Assembly (NCBI RefSeq): GCF_017976235.1
Contig: NZ_JACVHC010000005.1
Span: 248,001-312,000, forward strand
From: Pseudomonas anatoliensis
GTDB lineage: Bacteria > Pseudomonadota > Gammaproteobacteria > Pseudomonadales > Pseudomonadaceae
Direction: 5' to 3'
DNA length: 64,000 bases
The notes beneath the pieces were generated by a model. That model was not told the origin of the DNA. It did not search any database and worked only from the letters and a program-made list of their open reading frames with translations. How positions within the stretch are numbered: position 1 is the stretch's first letter; each line of letters starts with the position of its first letter. Shown piece after piece: positions 1 to 8,722 of this stretch. The translations under genes and the position numbers were made by a program.

Positions 1-495
1 TCCCCACCACTGCCAATCGGGAATGTAGGCATTGTGCTGCCGCGCCTCTGGATGATTGAACACATAGGCCGGTAGCGGGTTGTGGAAGAAATTGTCCGGA
101 CGCACGAACACCACGAAATCGGGATTGAAGGATTCAATCATGCTGGTGACGGTGTGCAGCGAGTTGAGCTGATAGATCAGGTTGCGCAACGATGCAAAAT
201 CATCCGCCCAGGTATCGCCCTGTGTCTTGACCTGCTCGAAATCCCAACGCTCCAGCACGCCTTCGGTTGAGGTCAGCGTCCCGGTCATCGACTCGAATGG
301 CTGGTAGTTGTCCGCCGCCAGCTCGCCTTTCTCGCCTGAGCGCGCGTTCTGCACTTCATCGATTTTGTACAGGTGATAAAAGCACTTCACGTCGCTGCCC
401 GCAGGTAACTGCGCCAGTACGTTCTGTTCGATGGAAGGAAAACAAATCGGCGAGTTTCTCGGGATACCAAAAAAAGCCACGGCAATTTTCAACAC
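1..495 (-). CDS. Unknown protein of the LPS region, C-terminus outside the window
   Basis: An open minus-strand frame of at least 165 codons runs off the left edge. It starts at a GTG at 495 (or TTG at 492) preceded by AAAGGTG. The N-terminus LKIAVAFFGIPRNSPICFPS begins with a beta-strand-like stretch, and further on VVFVRPDNFF reads like the metal-site strand of a GT-A-type glycosyltransferase. I do not recognise the family, so that is only an impression. It lies 52 bp downstream of the GT29-like gene and is probably the last visible member of the same minus-strand operon, which suggests a role in surface polysaccharide synthesis. It is confidently coding because no stop interrupts the frame and the composition matches its neighbours. 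Confidence 0.6.
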   Translation of the reverse strand, partial: MLKIAVAFFGIPRNSPICFPSIEQNVLAQLPAGSDVKCFYHLYKIDEVQNARSGEKGELAADNYQPFESMTGTLTSTEGVLERWDFEQVKTQGDTWADDFASLRNLIYQLNSLHTVTSMIESFNPDFVVFVRPDNFFHNPLPAYVFNHPEARQHNAYIPDWQWWG

Positions 496-547
496 TCAAC
501 AGCACCTTTTCGAAAGTTGTACGGGCCGGCCGACACCGCGGACTCGC

Positions 548-1234
548 TTATTTGCGGCGAAACAACTTTTGCCACCAGCGGCGGGGTTGCAGCGGCACGA
601 CGATGACGTCCGATTTCTGCAGCCAGTCGCGCTCGTAATCCCAGGCATGCCCACCCCACAGTTTTCCAGCTTCGTTGGAAAAACCCAGGGTCATGAGCTG
701 ATAGGTGTACCCGGCATGACCGCGCAACCAGTCGAACAGCACCAGCGTGTTGAAACCGGTGGAGGGGCCAACGTAGCGCTTGCCACCCGGCCGGTCGACC
801 GGATAGTTCCAGAGCGGTGGCAGCGGAATGCGATCCCAGTACATGGCCACACGAGGCAGCGGACACATCGGTGCGGCACAGCCGACCAGCATGGTGAAAA
901 AGCGCTCACCCGCCTGATCACACAGCCGCTGCACGTCCGGCCCAAAGGGCAGGCCAAAAAAATACGCGTCCTGCGCGTTATAGCCATGCACGACGACGTT
1001 CACGCTGCGCCAGTCGAGCAGTGGCGCCTTGATGCAGGTATTGAAGCTGACCACGACGTCATCGACGCCAATGTTCAACGCCTGAAAATCCGCCGCCGTA
1101 ATGGCCGGATTGTTGGCAATCAATACGACCCGAGCCGCACGGCTCAGGCACGCCTGCAATGGCTCGGGCAGCGCCCCCAGAACAGACTGGTCACCGCCAG
1201 GCAGCGCATCCAGCGCCATGTGTTCGTCCTTCAT
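548..1234 (-). CDS. Putative glycosyltransferase resembling GT29 (sialyltransferase-like)
   Basis: This 228-residue protein has no signal peptide. Its ATG directly abuts the TGA of the upstream glycosyltransferase (stop 1235-1237), so the two are probably co-translated. The order of short motifs recalls sialyltransferase-like GT29 proteins: VVLIANNP (36-43, a nucleotide-binding-like strand with N-x-P), SFN (63-65), PSTGFNTL (157-164), LGF (183-185) and HAWDYE (196-201). Eukaryotic GT29 enzymes show L and S motifs with a PSTG element and a closing H-x4-E. The match was made by eye and is weak outside these islands. Given the LPS neighbours, a role in sugar transfer onto the outer core or O-chain is plausible. 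The donor and acceptor are unknown. An ATG at 1219 is an alternative start. Confidence 0.6.
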   Translation of the reverse strand: MKDEHMALDALPGGDQSVLGALPEPLQACLSRAARVVLIANNPAITAADFQALNIGVDDVVVSFNTCIKAPLLDWRSVNVVVHGYNAQDAYFFGLPFGPDVQRLCDQAGERFFTMLVGCAAPMCPLPRVAMYWDRIPLPPLWNYPVDRPGGKRYVGPSTGFNTLVLFDWLRGHAGYTYQLMTLGFSNEAGKLWGGHAWDYERDWLQKSDVIVVPLQPRRWWQKLFRRK

Positions 1235-2209
1235 TCAGGTCGGCACCTTCATCCCGTGGCGTAACTTGACCCAGAACTGCGTGAACGCCGAAGGCGGCTG
1301 CCATGGGCGCATCTCGCGCTGGATTTCCGTGGCCAGGGCCTGACCAACACGGGCGAAGGAATAGCGACTTTGCGCAAATTCCTGCCCCTTCATGGCGATA
1401 CGTTGCGCCAGCTCCGGGTCGTCCTGCAGCAGTTTGATCTTTGCAACGGCCTCGTCTTCGCTGCGATAAAACACAGTGTTGTGCATGTCTTCGAAGCCGA
1501 GCAACTGATCTTCTTCGCCTTGGCTCCAGGCCAGCAGCACGCAGCCACAGGCCATGGCTTCAAAATTCTTGATCATGAACTCGTTCATGCCGATGTCGGC
1601 ACTGACGAAGATCTTGATGCGGTTGAGCGTTTCGAGGTATTCCGAACCCGACTTCGTGCGGGTCACCAGCATGCCGGTACGTTGCGCGAGCGACTCCAGC
1701 ATTGCCTTGCGCTCGGCGTACTCGGTACTTTTCAGGCTACCAAGAAAACCGATGGGGATATCCCGCTCGGCGCCGGTGTTGCGCAGCATCTGCTCGTCGT
1801 AACCCTTGGAAACGAAGACGGTGTCGATGCCTTCAGCGAGCATTTTGCGGGCAACCACGGCGCCAGACACCAGCGCGCGGCAGCTCGGCAGACGACTGTA
1901 GAGACGCGAATACACGCCACGGTATTTACTGGCGGGCATGTAGTTCTGGTAGGCGTCGTGTTCGAGGAACACCAGCCCGGGAATGCACTTGAGCACCCGC
2001 AGTTGCGTGGCCAGGCGCTTGACCCGGGAGAAGATCACCACGCGGTCGAACGTCTGATAGTCGACCGAGGCCAGAAACCGTCCGAGGTTTAGCTGTTGCT
2101 GCTTGCTCAGACGGTAGATGACACATTCATCACAGTTCTGCTGCACGATGTCGTAGAGCCGGTCGAGAATGACCCGCTGCTCGTCCATCACCAGTAGCAT
2201 GACTTTCAT
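1235..2209 (-). CDS. GT4-like glycosyltransferase (Ssg-like)
   Basis: A 324-residue cytoplasmic protein. The C-terminal half has a GT-B/GT4 look: RIKIFVSADIGMNEFMIKNF followed by EAMACGCVLLAW, which fits the E-x7-E region that contacts the nucleotide sugar. The N-terminal half (YDIVQQNCDECVIY ...) is the acceptor-side domain. Size and location near hldE, dnpA and mig-14 recall Ssg (PA5001), the cell-surface-sugar glycosyltransferase of PAO1, but I cannot prove orthology by eye. It is followed without a gap by the GT29-like gene and separated from hldE upstream by 130 bp, so it may open its own transcription unit. Confidence 0.72.
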   Translation of the reverse strand: MKVMLLVMDEQRVILDRLYDIVQQNCDECVIYRLSKQQQLNLGRFLASVDYQTFDRVVIFSRVKRLATQLRVLKCIPGLVFLEHDAYQNYMPASKYRGVYSRLYSRLPSCRALVSGAVVARKMLAEGIDTVFVSKGYDEQMLRNTGAERDIPIGFLGSLKSTEYAERKAMLESLAQRTGMLVTRTKSGSEYLETLNRIKIFVSADIGMNEFMIKNFEAMACGCVLLAWSQGEEDQLLGFEDMHNTVFYRSEDEAVAKIKLLQDDPELAQRIAMKGQEFAQSRYSFARVGQALATEIQREMRPWQPPSAFTQFWVKLRHGMKVPT

Positions 2210-2339
2210 AGATTAATTGACCACGCGACGTAGGCAGGCAAGCGCATCGGATTCAAACCTGCCGACATCAACGGAAACGGCTAGATCCCCAAGGCAAAAT
2301 CCGTTCACACGCAGTACACAACGGTAAAAATTCATCTGA

Positions 2340-3761
2340 TCAGCGACTGCGGATTTTTTCGACAATTGCGGTCGTCGAGCTGTTTTCCACAAGCCCCAGC
2401 ACTTTCACGGTGCCGCCATAAGACGTCACGATGTCCGCACCAACCACTTGGTCGATCCCGTAATCGCCGCCCTTGACCAACACATCCGGCTTGACCTCAC
2501 GCAGCAGGTTTTCCGGGGTGCCTTCAGGGAAACTGATGACCCAGTCCACCGCGCCAAGCCCCGCCAGAACCGCCATGCGCCGGTCAACACTGTTGATCGG
2601 ACGACCCGGCCCCTTCAAGCGACTGACCGAAGCATCGTCATTGACCGCAACAATCAGACGATCGCCTTGCGCCCGCGCCTGTTCCAGATAGGTCACGTGG
2701 CCGGCGTGCAGAATGTCGAAGCAGCCATTGGTGAACACAATCTTTTCGTTATGCGCGCGAGCATCGGCCACCGCGAGAATCAATTGTTCCAGACCCAGTA
2801 CACCGCGCTCGGAGCCTTCTTCACGCTGAATGGCGCGACGCAGTTCCGGAGCACTGATGGCCGCCGTACCGAGTTTGCCGACCACAATGCCGGCGGCCAG
2901 ATTGGCCAGCGCCACGGCGTGGGGCAGCTCTTCACCGGCGGCGATGGCAGCAGCCAGCGTCGAGATCACCGTGTCACCGGCACCGGTAACGTCAAACACT
3001 TCTCGCGCACGGGCCGGCAGGTGCAGCGCCGGATGATCAGGACGCAGGAGGGTCATGCCGTGCTCGCCACGGGTCACCAGCAGCGCACCGAGTTCGAGGT
3101 CGTGCATCAGCGTGGCGCCCTTGCTCACCAGCTCATGCTCATCGGCGCAACCACCGACGATGGCTTCGAATTCGCTGAGGTTGGGGGTGATCAGGCTGGC
3201 GCCACGGTAGATCGAGAAATCCTTGCCCTTCGGGTCGGCCAGCACCGGGATATTCCTGGCCCGGGCAGCCTGAATCAGCGCCTGATGGTTTTTCAGTGCG
3301 CCTTTGCCGTAGTCGGACAACACCAGCACCTTGATGCCTTCGAGCAGATCATCGACCTGCGAGGCCAGGGCCAGGGCATCGGTGGCAAACGGTTCTTCAA
3401 AGTCGATACGCAGCAATTGCTGGTGCCGGCTCATGACCCGCAGCTTGACGATGGTTGGCTGGTGCGCAATGCGCTGGAACAAGGCACGTACGCCCGCGCC
3501 CTTGAGACTGTTGCTCAGGCTGTCGGCAGCTTCGTCGTCACCGGTCACACCGACCAGAGACGCCGGCGCACCCAGCGCGGCAATGTTCAAGGCAACGTTC
3601 GCGGCACCGCCCGGACGATCTTCGATTTGCTCGACTTTAACGACCGGCACCGGGGCCTCAGGGGAAATCCGTGAGGTTCCGCCATGCCAGTAACGGTCGA
3701 GCATGACATCGCCGACTACCAAGACCGGGGCTTGATCGAAACGCGGCATGGACAACTTCAT
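2340..3761 (-). CDS. hldE: Bifunctional heptokinase / ADP-heptose synthase HldE
   Basis: A 473-residue cytosolic enzyme that phosphorylates D-glycero-beta-D-manno-heptose-7-phosphate at C1 and later adenylylates heptose-1-phosphate, giving the ADP-heptose used by WaaC and WaaF. The N-terminal ribokinase-type domain shows RPGGAANVALNIAALGA and, near residue 265, DVTGAGD with the catalytic Asp. The C-terminal nucleotidyltransferase domain carries FTNGCFDILHAGHVTYL near residue 350. The length matches E. coli HldE (about 477). The frame is open 123 codons further upstream, but that stretch overlaps dnpA and has no family similarity. The ATG at 3761, which gives MKLSMPRFDQAPVLVVGD, is the family start. 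It follows dnpA with a 64 bp gap. Confidence 0.95.
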   Translation of the reverse strand: MKLSMPRFDQAPVLVVGDVMLDRYWHGGTSRISPEAPVPVVKVEQIEDRPGGAANVALNIAALGAPASLVGVTGDDEAADSLSNSLKGAGVRALFQRIAHQPTIVKLRVMSRHQQLLRIDFEEPFATDALALASQVDDLLEGIKVLVLSDYGKGALKNHQALIQAARARNIPVLADPKGKDFSIYRGASLITPNLSEFEAIVGGCADEHELVSKGATLMHDLELGALLVTRGEHGMTLLRPDHPALHLPARAREVFDVTGAGDTVISTLAAAIAAGEELPHAVALANLAAGIVVGKLGTAAISAPELRRAIQREEGSERGVLGLEQLILAVADARAHNEKIVFTNGCFDILHAGHVTYLEQARAQGDRLIVAVNDDASVSRLKGPGRPINSVDRRMAVLAGLGAVDWVISFPEGTPENLLREVKPDVLVKGGDYGIDQVVGADIVTSYGGTVKVLGLVENSSTTAIVEKIRSR

Positions 3762-3825
3762 GGAGCAACCCACATACAAAATGAACAGGGGCGCGATATT
3801 AACACAGGGAAAAGCGCCGTCCGCC

Positions 3826-5226
3826 TCAATCTGAAAGGTCGCGCACCCAGAACAATTCGTGGCGCCGGACAGCTTTGCGGAAAAATTCGTTACTGCCCGT
3901 GACAGGCCAGCGGCGCCCGGCCAGAGCCTGCTGGATCCAGCGGCGCAATTGGCGCTTGAACGCTTGCCCGCCCTGCAGGTCATGCTCCATCGCCAGTGCC
4001 ATGGCCTTGTCCAGTTGCGTATCCGCCGACAGCAGCGGACTCCACAAGCGGTCAGCCGGCAACGGCTCGATCGCAGGCGGCAAGGCGATACCAGCACCGG
4101 CAGGCCCCATCGGCCAGCGGTCGTTGTCATGCAGGTGATTGGCGTACATCAGCAAGGTCGTCGGCTTCCAGTTGCTCAGGGCAATGGCTTCAAGCAGGGC
4201 TTGAGTGCTGGCGACGTGATCGCTATGGGGATCGAGTTCAGGATGCGGCGTGACCAGCACCTCGGGACGGTAGTGCTCCAGCAGTTTCGCCAGATCGCCG
4301 ACCAGATTCTGCCAGGTCGGTTGCCCATCGACGTCGGCGGGCAACGCCAGCGGATTGTGCCGACGCACACTGCGCACGTCGCTTTCCTGCGACTCTCGGG
4401 AACCGAACGCTTTGCCCGGTTCTGCAGCCATCGCAGGCAATTGCAGGCAGTAGTAACCCAGTTGCACGCAACGCTCGACGGGCACCCCGCCCCACTGCGG
4501 AATTGCCAGACTGTCCCAACTGCGCAAACGCCCCTTCAACCGGGCAGCCGCAGCTTGATCCAGACCCAGACGCTGGAAATCTTCAGCCTCAATCTCGCCT
4601 TGGGTCAGAGTGACGATGCTGACGTCCTCGCAGCGGCTATACAGGCCAAACGCTGCCAACTCGGCATCGTCGGCATGGGGCGCGATGACCATCACGCGCT
4701 GGCGGCTGTAGTCAGGGCTGGCCATGACCCACAAAGTACCGACGGCGCCTGCCGCGCAATACCGGCCGCGCAGGTTCAGTGAGCCCTGCTGTAATGCCTC
4801 GGCTTGACCGGACAGGTTCAGAAAACGCCGCCCGCTGACCCCGCGCTCGAAATCCTGGCGATCATCGCCGACCTGAACGTAAGGATCGAGCCAGCGCCCT
4901 AGCCAGCCAGCCTTCAATTCAAGTTCGAGAATAAGCGTTTCGCCTGCAGCCAACGGTTCGCTCAGACGCACAACACCACCGCTCAGGCTCACCGCCTGCC
5001 GCGCCGTGTCGGTAGGAAACGCGTATTGATAATCGTCAGAGGGCCGGTAGAACAAATGATCGGCAAACCACGCCTCGTGGGCGATCCAGGCCAGCACCAG
5101 CAACAGCGGCACCAGCCACCACGCGATGAGTAACCCGATCACAAGCAGCGCGACCAGAAAGGCCACGAGGAACATGCGCTTGTTACGTCGATGGGCCTTG
5201 AGAAGCTGTTGCTTGCGAGCGCTCAT
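3826..5226 (-). CDS. dnpA: PIG-L family deacetylase (DnpA-like)
   Basis: A 466-residue protein with one or two hydrophobic segments at residues 18-50, so probably anchored in the inner membrane. The PIG-L zinc motifs are clear: VMVIAPHADDAELAAF (H-A-D-D) and HPELDPHSDH. In PAO1 the homologous PA5002 (DnpA) lies beside mig-14 in the LPS block and is a de-N-acetylase linked to fluoroquinolone tolerance. The substrate is presumed to be an acetamido sugar of LPS or a related glycan. The ATG at 5226 follows the mig-14 stop by 4 bp, so the two are translationally coupled. An open extension to 5289 overlaps mig-14 and is unlikely to be used. Confidence 0.85.
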   Translation of the reverse strand: MSARKQQLLKAHRRNKRMFLVAFLVALLVIGLLIAWWLVPLLLVLAWIAHEAWFADHLFYRPSDDYQYAFPTDTARQAVSLSGGVVRLSEPLAAGETLILELELKAGWLGRWLDPYVQVGDDRQDFERGVSGRRFLNLSGQAEALQQGSLNLRGRYCAAGAVGTLWVMASPDYSRQRVMVIAPHADDAELAAFGLYSRCEDVSIVTLTQGEIEAEDFQRLGLDQAAAARLKGRLRSWDSLAIPQWGGVPVERCVQLGYYCLQLPAMAAEPGKAFGSRESQESDVRSVRRHNPLALPADVDGQPTWQNLVGDLAKLLEHYRPEVLVTPHPELDPHSDHVASTQALLEAIALSNWKPTTLLMYANHLHDNDRWPMGPAGAGIALPPAIEPLPADRLWSPLLSADTQLDKAMALAMEHDLQGGQAFKRQLRRWIQQALAGRRWPVTGSNEFFRKAVRRHELFWVRDLSD

Positions 5227-5230
5227 GGAT

Positions 5231-6127
5231 TCAGACCTTGTAGACCGGCACCGTGTGGCACCAGCGATCCTTGTACTCACGGTCGGCACGACCGAATGAA
5301 TAACGCAGAGGCTTGCCCAGCGCCCGCGCGTCTGCCCAGGCCTGCTGGGTGTTGACGAAGCTCAGGACGCTGCCAGGGCTGAACTCGCGGCTCTGCGGGT
5401 CGACGCCACCATTGACGTATTCAAGCGACACCCATTGCGGCGCCTCGACGCGGTACAGCACCTGAATGGCCACCGGCGCCGATTCGAGCATGGCCACCGA
5501 GCCGGTCATGAATTCGCGCAACAGCGTGAAGACTTCGACCAGCCCGGCCTTGCCCGGTACTTCAAAGCCCCAGCGACGCTGAAACAGATCGCCGTAAGCG
5601 GCGGCCTGCTCTTGCGGGGTAAAGTCGGACATCGCTACCAGCGAGCCACCCGCCTCTTCCAGCAAGCGCTGCTCGCGACGCTGGTTGTAGCGAAATTTCT
5701 TCGAATACTCCTCCGGCAACCGGGCCAGGGCCAAGCCCTCCGGCTGCGCTTTCAAGGTGCTGATCTGCTCGGCATTCAGTTGGGAGACATAGGCCATGCG
5801 CTGACGGACCGGCACGACGATATCGGGCGCGATCGGCAGGATGATTTCCGCATTGCCCATGTCCAGCAAGCCGCGCTTGCCCTCGCGCTTGAGCACTTCC
5901 TTGGACAAGGCGACGTGGCGCCCCCAGCAGGGAATGGCGGCAAGCACCTCACCGCCAACGATCCAGCCCAGGTAACGCAGTTCGATACCGACGAAGGTCG
6001 ACAGCCGCTCTACCACTTCGGGATGTGTCGCGAAACTACCACCGAAACGCTGCCAGGCACCCGCGTACGCATCCCGGTCGATTTCACTCCAGCCGCGTTC
6101 ACGAAAGCTGCGAAACATTGTCAGCAT
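5231..6127 (-). CDS. mig-14: Mig-14 family antimicrobial-peptide resistance protein
   Basis: A 298-residue protein that I recognise as Mig-14 (PA5003 in PAO1) from its sequence and its position beside msbA and dnpA. Salmonella Mig-14 is a peripheral inner-membrane protein needed for resistance to cationic antimicrobial peptides. The fold is GNAT/FemX-like by family knowledge, and no catalytic motif is assigned. Visible landmarks are RYLGWIVGGEVLAAIPCWGR in the N-terminal third and RYSFGRADREYKDRWCHTVP at the C-terminus. Two ATG codons compete: 6127, which overlaps the msbA stop by 7 bases, and 6118, which lies wholly outside msbA. Neither has a strong Shine-Dalgarno sequence, as expected for coupled translation. 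Confidence 0.85.
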   Translation of the reverse strand: MLTMFRSFRERGWSEIDRDAYAGAWQRFGGSFATHPEVVERLSTFVGIELRYLGWIVGGEVLAAIPCWGRHVALSKEVLKREGKRGLLDMGNAEIILPIAPDIVVPVRQRMAYVSQLNAEQISTLKAQPEGLALARLPEEYSKKFRYNQRREQRLLEEAGGSLVAMSDFTPQEQAAAYGDLFQRRWGFEVPGKAGLVEVFTLLREFMTGSVAMLESAPVAIQVLYRVEAPQWVSLEYVNGGVDPQSREFSPGSVLSFVNTQQAWADARALGKPLRYSFGRADREYKDRWCHTVPVYKV

Positions 6128-7941
6128 ACGTTGGTCACGTGGGCCGGCTGAGGTTCGTCACCTTCTTCAAACTCTTTGGCATGCAGACGTGAGTAATAGC
6201 CGTTCTGCTCCAGCAGTTGCGCGTGACTGCCGCGCTCAACGATGCGGCCTTCATCCATGACCAGAATCAGGTCGGCCTTCTCGATGGTGCTCAAGCGGTG
6301 AGCAATCACCAGCGTCGTGCGGTTCTGCACCACATGATCCAGTGCTGCCTGAATGTGTCGTTCCGACTCTGTATCGAGAGCCGATGTGGCCTCGTCGAGA
6401 ATCAGCAACGGTGCATCCTTGAGCAGGGCCCGGGCGATAGCGATGCGTTGGCGCTGGCCGCCGGACAGCAATACGCCGTTTTCGCCGACCATGGTCTCGT
6501 AACCCTGCGGCATCTTGACGATGAACTCGTCGGCATAAGCCTCGGTAGCCGCGCGTTTGACCTCTTCGAAAGGTGCGCCAGCCAGATCGCCATAAGCGAT
6601 GTTGTTGGTCACCGTATCGTTGAACAGCGTGACCGCCTGGGTCACCAGAGCAATCTGGCGACGCAGGCTGCGCAAGGTGAAGTCCTGCACCTCTACGCCA
6701 TCGAGCAGAATCTGACCCTGCTCATGCTGGTAGAAGCGCGGAATCAACCCGGCCAGCGTCGACTTGCCGCTACCCGAACGCCCGACCAAAGCCACCATCT
6801 GCCCAGGCTCGACGACAAAGCTGATGTCGTTGAGCACCTTTTTGTCGGTGTCCGGGTACTGGAAGCTGAGATTGCGCACTTCCAGACGACCTTCAAGACG
6901 ATCGCGCTCGACCGTGCCCTGATCCACTTCCGCCGGCTCATCCAGTTGCTCGAAAATACTCTCGGCACCGGCCACGCCTTTCTGGATGGTAGAGCTGACT
7001 TCAGAGAGCTGACGGATAGGCTTGGGCAACAGACCGGCCATGGTGATGTAAGCCACCAGATCGCCCGGCGACGCGTCACCGCGAAGATAAAGCACGAGGA
7101 ACATGACCACGGCCATGGCGCTGTACGTCACCAGTTGCAGCATCGGCGTGTAGACCGCGCCGGTCTTGGTCATCGTCAGCTGCTTGTCGGTGTTGCTTTG
7201 GCTGGCGTCGCGAAAGCGGTCTTTTTCATAGACTTCACCGCCGAAACTGCGCACCACGCGATAACCATGAATGGTCTCGGAGGCGACGTGCGTGACGTTG
7301 CCCATGGACACCTGGATCTTTTTGCTTTGCTTGCGGAATTTCTTGCTGGTGCTGTTCACCATAATGCCGATCACCGGCAGGATAGCGACCATCACCAGGG
7401 TGAGTTTCCAGTTCATCCACAACAGGGTGCAGAACAGGAAAATCACCGTCATGCCTTCACGGATGACCACTTTGATCGCGTCAGTCGCCGCCCCCGTGAC
7501 CATCGTCACGTTGAAGGTGATCCGGGAAATCAGATGACCGGAGTTGTTCTTGTCGAAGAAGCGGTTGGGCAAATCCAGCAACTTGTTGAACAGCACGACC
7601 CGCAAGTCATGCACCAGGCCCAGAGAAACCCGCGCCAGAAAGAAGTTGCCGAGATACGAACCCACACCCTGCAACACGGCGATGAACACAATCATCAGCG
7701 GCACGGTTTCGAGCAACTGCAACTTGCCCAGATAAGGATTGCCCGGAAACAGACTGGCTTCAGGATTGGCCAGGCCGTCGACAAAGTACTTGAGGATGTA
7801 AGCGAGCATCGGCTGGGTCGATGCGAAAAGCAGAAACCCGACGATGCTGAGAAGGAAGAGACCGGCATAAGGCCGCACGTAAGCCAAAAGGCGGAAATAG
7901 ATCGCCAGCGTTGACTGGGCTTTCGGTTCAGGACTGCTCAT
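6121..7941 (-). CDS. msbA: Lipid A / LPS core flippase MsbA (ABC exporter)
   Basis: A 606-residue half-transporter that works as a homodimer and flips lipid A-core across the inner membrane. Six membrane spans occupy about residues 20-310. The C-terminal ATPase shows Walker A GRSGSGKST, signature LSGGQRQRIAIARA, Walker B LLILDEATSALD and the H-loop IAHRLST. The ATG at 7941 gives MSSPEPKAQSTLAIYFRL, which matches known Pseudomonas MsbA starts. A GTG four codons upstream is less likely. The gene is divergent from the kinase-like gene at 8066, with a 124 bp shared promoter region, and leads the msbA-mig14-dnpA-hldE series. In PAO1 hldE and msbA are adjacent, whereas here two genes lie between them. 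Confidence 0.96.
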   Translation of the reverse strand: MSSPEPKAQSTLAIYFRLLAYVRPYAGLFLLSIVGFLLFASTQPMLAYILKYFVDGLANPEASLFPGNPYLGKLQLLETVPLMIVFIAVLQGVGSYLGNFFLARVSLGLVHDLRVVLFNKLLDLPNRFFDKNNSGHLISRITFNVTMVTGAATDAIKVVIREGMTVIFLFCTLLWMNWKLTLVMVAILPVIGIMVNSTSKKFRKQSKKIQVSMGNVTHVASETIHGYRVVRSFGGEVYEKDRFRDASQSNTDKQLTMTKTGAVYTPMLQLVTYSAMAVVMFLVLYLRGDASPGDLVAYITMAGLLPKPIRQLSEVSSTIQKGVAGAESIFEQLDEPAEVDQGTVERDRLEGRLEVRNLSFQYPDTDKKVLNDISFVVEPGQMVALVGRSGSGKSTLAGLIPRFYQHEQGQILLDGVEVQDFTLRSLRRQIALVTQAVTLFNDTVTNNIAYGDLAGAPFEEVKRAATEAYADEFIVKMPQGYETMVGENGVLLSGGQRQRIAIARALLKDAPLLILDEATSALDTESERHIQAALDHVVQNRTTLVIAHRLSTIEKADLILVMDEGRIVERGSHAQLLEQNGYYSRLHAKEFEEGDEPQPAHVTNVC

Positions 7942-8065
7942 GGTGATCCGCACAATTCAGTGAGGCGCGGATGATATCACACGCGTTTTTCCCCCGATAA
8001 ACATGACTTCACGCCAGCCTTTGAGCAAGTCGGTTAAGATACGCCGCTAATGATGGGAGCCAGAT

Positions 8066-8719
8066 ATGCAATCGATTGATCACAGCACTTACGAGGCACT
8101 GCGCGAAGGTGCACACGTACTGGAAGCCGACGGCTCCGGCGACAAGGTGCTCAGATTGGCCGATGGACGCATGCTCAAACTGTTCCGTCGCAAACGGCTG
8201 CTCAGTTCTGCGCTGTTCTACCCCTACGCGCAACGTTTTGCCGACAACACCCGGGCGCTTGAACAACGCGGCATCCTCTGCCCCAAAGTCATCGCGGTGT
8301 ACCGCATCCCGAGCATCGAGCGTGACTGTGTGTATTACAGTCCGCTGGCGGGCAATACCGTACGCCAATTGCAAGGCACCAGCGAAGAGACTGAGTCTCT
8401 GAGATTCCAGCTGGGCGCATACTTTGCTCAATTGCACGAGAAAGGCGTGTACTTTCGATCGCTGCACTTCGGCAACGTGGTGCTGACCCCGGACGGCCAT
8501 CTGGGCCTGATCGACATCGCCGACCTGCGCTGCCAGAAGCGCTCGCTCAGCGACAGCAAACGCCTGCGCAATTTCGCTCACCTGCTGCGCTACAAGGAAG
8601 ATCGGCAATGGTTGCTGGGCCAGGACGCCGGCGACACCTTTATCGAAGGTTACCGACAGGCCCTGCCGAGCAACCGGCAAGCGCCGCTGATCTCGCGCCT
8701 GCGCCCACTGCTTGCTTGA
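8066..8719 (+). CDS. Kinase-fold protein (toluene-tolerance / InaA-like, PA4998 type)
   Basis: A 217-residue protein with an ATG preceded by GGGAG. It is a member of the lipopolysaccharide-kinase-like superfamily often annotated as toluene tolerance protein in Pseudomonas. The C-terminal lobe shows FRSLHFGNVV near residue 130 and GLIDIADL near 150, which align with the HxDLHxGN and metal-binding D of small-molecule kinases. The catalytic Asp position is Ser here, so phosphotransfer is doubtful or unusual. It is the only plus-strand gene of the LPS block and converges on the GT-C gene with a 3 bp gap. PA4998 holds the equivalent place near msbA in PAO1. Confidence 0.7.
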   Translation: MQSIDHSTYEALREGAHVLEADGSGDKVLRLADGRMLKLFRRKRLLSSALFYPYAQRFADNTRALEQRGILCPKVIAVYRIPSIERDCVYYSPLAGNTVRQLQGTSEETESLRFQLGAYFAQLHEKGVYFRSLHFGNVVLTPDGHLGLIDIADLRCQKRSLSDSKRLRNFAHLLRYKEDRQWLLGQDAGDTFIEGYRQALPSNRQAPLISRLRPLLA

Positions 8720-8722
8720 ACC

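Noticed and set aside
3762..4130. N-terminal extension of HldE by 123 residues
   Set aside because: The extension overlaps dnpA and has no ribokinase similarity. The ATG at 3761 gives the family length.
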